Origin: Streptomyces sp. NBC_00464
GTDB taxonomy: Bacteria > Actinomycetota > Actinomycetes > Streptomycetales > Streptomycetaceae
Reading direction: 5' to 3'
NCBI RefSeq assembly: GCF_036013915.1
Contig: NZ_CP107899.1
Coordinates: 4,836,001-4,900,000, forward strand
DNA: 64,000 bases
The first letter of the stretch is position 1, and each line of letters starts with the position of its first letter. A program made the translations under genes and the position numbers. Below, one piece after another: positions 61,916 through 64,000 of the stretch. The notes under the pieces were generated by a model. It was not told where the DNA came from and did not search any database. It saw only the letters and a list, made by a program, of their open reading frames with translations.

Positions 61916-63103
61916 ATGCCGGGCCCCGAGTGTCGCGTCGGGCCCCGCGGTCTTCGCCGCGGGGCGGCCCTGACATTGGTCTTCGCGAGTGTGCTCGCCA
62001 CGGCTGCCGCCACCGGCTCGCTGCCGCACGGGGGCGGGCACGACACCGAGGTGGAGACCCGGTCCGTCGCTGCCGCCGCCGACCGTGACGCGGTGGCCGA
62101 TGCGGCGGCCGAGGCCGTGGCCGACGGCAAGTCCGGTACGGAGGCGGCCGAGGAGGTCGTCAGCCGCAGCGGGGACCGCTGGGGGGCGGTCTACGACGAG
62201 CGGGAGTACGAGGAGTTCGAGCAGGCCCTCGACGGCTCGTACACGGGCGTCGGGATCGCCGCCAGACGCTCCGCCGACGGGCTGGTCGCGGTCGCCCGGG
62301 TCCAGCCGGGCAGCCCCGCCGCACGGGCCGGAATCCGTACGGGCGATGTGCTGCGCACGGTCGACGGCAGCCGGGTCGACCGGCGCCCGGTCTCCGATGT
62401 GGTGGCGCTGCTGCGGGGTGACCGGACGCGCGCGGGCGCGGGGAGCGCCGTCGTGCTGGGCGTCCAGCGGGGCTCCGTCACCCGGACCGAGACACTGCGG
62501 CGGGCCCGTCTCGCCACCGAGGCCGTCTCCGTGCGGCGGCTCGGACCGGACCGTTCCGATTCCTCCGCAGCTGTACTGATCGAGGTCGACTCGTTCACCA
62601 AGGGATCCGGCGCCGCGGTCCGCGACGCGGTCCTGAAGGCGCCGGCGGGTGCCGGTGTGCTGCTGGATCTGCGCGGCAACTCCGGCGGACTCGTCGCCGA
62701 GGCCGTCACCGCCGCCTCCGCCTTCCTGGACGGCGGCCTGGTCGCCACGTACGACGTGCACGGCAAGCAGCATGCCCTGTACGCCGAGGCGGGCGGCGAC
62801 ACCGAGCGGCCCGTCGTCGTCCTCGTCGACGGTGGGACGATGAGCGCGGCCGAGCTCCTGACCGGCGCGCTGCAGGACCGGGGCCGGGCGGTCACGGTCG
62901 GTTCGCGGACCTTCGGCAAGGGGTCGGTCCAGATGCCGAGCCGGCTCGCGGGAGGTTCCGTGGCCGAGCTGACCGTGGGGCATTACCGCACTCCGGCGGG
63001 GAGCGGCGTCGACGGCCACGGCATCACCCCGGACCTCGCGGTGAGCGCGGGGGCCCAGCAGCGGGCCGAGACAGTATTGAGTGGCCTCGGGGGTGGGTCG
63101 TAG
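61916..63103 (+). CDS. S41 family carboxy-terminal processing peptidase
   Basis: The protein has 395 residues. An N-terminal signal/anchor (ALTLVFASVLATAAATGSLP) places it outside the membrane. A PDZ domain (about 110-185) contains VARVQPGSPAARAGIRTGDV and LRTVDGSRVD. The protease domain has the catalytic serine in VDGGTMSAAELLTGAL (Ser310) and the lysine in TFGKGSVQMP (Lys335), the 25-residue spacing normal for the Ser/Lys dyad. LLDLRGNSGGLVAEAV forms the oxyanion-site region. It lies between ftsX and smpB, a conserved actinobacterial position. Confidence 0.94.
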   Translation: MPGPECRVGPRGLRRGAALTLVFASVLATAAATGSLPHGGGHDTEVETRSVAAAADRDAVADAAAEAVADGKSGTEAAEEVVSRSGDRWGAVYDEREYEEFEQALDGSYTGVGIAARRSADGLVAVARVQPGSPAARAGIRTGDVLRTVDGSRVDRRPVSDVVALLRGDRTRAGAGSAVVLGVQRGSVTRTETLRRARLATEAVSVRRLGPDRSDSSAAVLIEVDSFTKGSGAAVRDAVLKAPAGAGVLLDLRGNSGGLVAEAVTAASAFLDGGLVATYDVHGKQHALYAEAGGDTERPVVVLVDGGTMSAAELLTGALQDRGRAVTVGSRTFGKGSVQMPSRLAGGSVAELTVGHYRTPAGSGVDGHGITPDLAVSAGAQQRAETVLSGLGGGS

Positions 63104-63122
63104 TGCGAAAATGGCCGCACTA
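63101..63122 (+). promoter_or_regulatory. Inverted repeat at the smpB start
   Basis: TAGTGCG (63101-63107) and CGCACTA (63116-63122) are perfect complements; the left arm starts at the upstream stop codon and the right arm ends with the A of the smpB ATG. There is no Shine-Dalgarno in the interval, so the small hairpin could limit or shape smpB initiation. Confidence 0.4.
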
Positions 63123-63610
63123 TGGCTAAGGAAAAAGACACCGGGCGCAAGATGGTCGCGCAGAACAAGAAGGCGCGCCACGACTACACCATCCTCGACA
63201 CCTACGAGTGCGGCCTCGTCCTCATGGGCACCGAGGTCAAGTCTCTGCGCATGGGCCGGGCCTCCCTCGTGGACGGCTTCGTGCAGATCGACGGCGGCGA
63301 GGCGTGGCTCCACAACATCCACGTCCCCGAGTACGTCCAGGGGACCTGGACCAACCACTCCGCCAAGCGCAAGCGCAAGCTGCTGATGCACCGGGCCGAG
63401 ATCGACAAGCTGGAGTCGAAGTCCCAGGAGACCGGGCACACGATCGTGCCGCTCGCCCTGTACTTCACCAACGGCCGGGTCAAGGTCGAGATCGCGCTGG
63501 CGAAGGGCAAGAAGGAGTACGACAAGCGGCAGACGCTGCGTGAGAAGCAGGACACGAGGGAGACGAACCGGGCGATCTCGGCGGTCCGCCGCCGTCAGCG
63601 GAGCGCCTGA
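63122..63610 (+). CDS. smpB: SsrA-binding protein SmpB
   Basis: The protein has 162 residues from ATG 63122 ([20 protein letters not shown]). It binds tmRNA and carries it to stalled ribosomes in trans-translation. The core beta-barrel is clear: [32 protein letters not shown], and the tail [20 protein letters not shown] ending in a basic stretch that folds into the empty mRNA channel. The start lacks an evident ribosome binding site. The tmRNA gene follows 120 bases downstream, as is usual. Confidence 0.97.
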   Translation: MAKEKDTGRKMVAQNKKARHDYTILDTYECGLVLMGTEVKSLRMGRASLVDGFVQIDGGEAWLHNIHVPEYVQGTWTNHSAKRKRKLLMHRAEIDKLESKSQETGHTIVPLALYFTNGRVKVEIALAKGKKEYDKRQTLREKQDTRETNRAISAVRRRQRSA

Positions 63611-63730
63611 GCGCACCGCGCCAGTGGCTGCCGGCCGGTGCGGCAGGAATACGCTGGCATCGTCGTGCGTTGGTCACGTACGATGGCACTGCACCCCACG
63701 GGGTGTGCACCACCTTTGAAAAATCAACAT

Positions 63731-64000
63731 GGGGATGATCGGTTTCGACAGCGGATGTCGAAGCAGGGGAAGCGAGTCGAGGAAGCGGCAATGATCTCGT
63801 AAACCATATGTCGCAAACAATAATCGCCAATTCCAAGCGCGATTCCTCCGCCTTCGCCCTCGCTGCCTAATTAGCAGCTAAGCGAAGACTCTGCGGAGTG
63901 TCAGCCCGGGGGTGATCCCGACCCGGATCCTGGCATCACTAAGGGATCTAAACTTCTAAGCCCGGTCACGGGGCCTAGGAGGAAATCAAACAGTGGCTGG
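63731..64000 (+). ncRNA. ssrA: tmRNA (partial, cut by the window end)
   Basis: The 5' end GGGGATGATCGGTTTCGACA at 63731 is the conserved tmRNA start. The tag reading frame resumes at GCC 63826 and encodes ANSKRDSSAFALAA, stopping at TAA 63868-63870. The ALAA ending is the usual degradation signal. The remaining sequence enters the pseudoknot region and the 3' tRNA-like part lies beyond base 64000. Together with smpB it rescues ribosomes stalled on broken messages. Confidence 0.93.

Noticed and set aside
64..64000. CRISPR arrays
   Set aside because: The only regular repeats are coding (TDAG, GSGRTPYP) or short intergenic units without spacers; no cas genes are present.

Overview
The window is a high-GC (about 70%) chromosomal segment of a Streptomyces or very close relative. 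Third codon positions are strongly G/C biased, the start codons are ATG, GTG and one TTG, and the gene content is characteristic: MtrAB-LpqB, a large NAD-glutamate dehydrogenase, PkaA/PkaB kinases, FtsEX and SmpB-tmRNA. From memory, the order matches the conserved core region running from the moxR/mtrA locus to smpB-ssrA in Streptomyces coelicolor, apart from one inserted island between pkaB and prfB.

Layout. (1) 1-5048, minus strand: a tightly overlapping operon of an integral membrane protein, DUF4129, DUF4350, MoxR ATPase and DUF58 (cut by the window edge). (2) 5189-15780: mtnA, then mtrA-mtrB-lpqB (two-component system plus accessory lipoprotein), a ComF-like phosphoribosyltransferase, a 59-residue small ORF, the ribosome hibernation factor hpf and an orphan NarL-type regulator; convergent to these are a YcaQ/AlkX-type DNA glycosylase and a GNAT acetyltransferase. 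(3) 15781-27013: secA, an Rv3235-like protein, a DUF6912 protein, a HAD hydrolase, a DJ-1/PfpI protein and the 1677-residue NAD-glutamate dehydrogenase. Repeat-rich spacers follow secA and the dehydrogenase. (4) 27384-39292: a wall-glycopolymer (teichoic-acid-like) cluster with an ABC exporter pair, a divergent TetR regulator, two GT2+TagF-like glycerophosphotransferases, a GT-C membrane glycosyltransferase, a GT2-methyltransferase fusion and a small EamA/SMR-like membrane protein. (5) 39527-43291: a sugar ABC importer operon whose first permease carries an extracytoplasmic beta-domain insertion. (6) 43581-51192: an FHA/FtsK-like ATPase with a GSGRTPYP repeat linker, divergent from the Ser/Thr kinases pkaA and pkaB. 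(7) 51193-55540: a foreign island holding a HINT-domain remnant, an immunity-like gene, a 5'-truncated Rhs/HINT polymorphic toxin, an IS200/IS605 element with intact-looking tnpB and a tnpA relic, and an unassigned coding remnant. (8) 55663-64000: prfB, a secreted histidine phosphatase, a surface protein made of 37 TDAG-type repeats ending in an LAETG sorting signal, a small zinc-ribbon membrane protein, ftsE-ftsX, an S41 protease, smpB and the start of ssrA (tmRNA).

Most of the window is core housekeeping: protein export (SecA), translation release, rescue and hibernation (RF2, SmpB/tmRNA, HPF), division (FtsEX) and envelope sensing. The most unusual parts are the toxin/transposon island, the TDAG-repeat sortase substrate, the permease with a domain insertion, the repeat-bearing FHA ATPase beside its likely kinases, and the small ORF in front of hpf.
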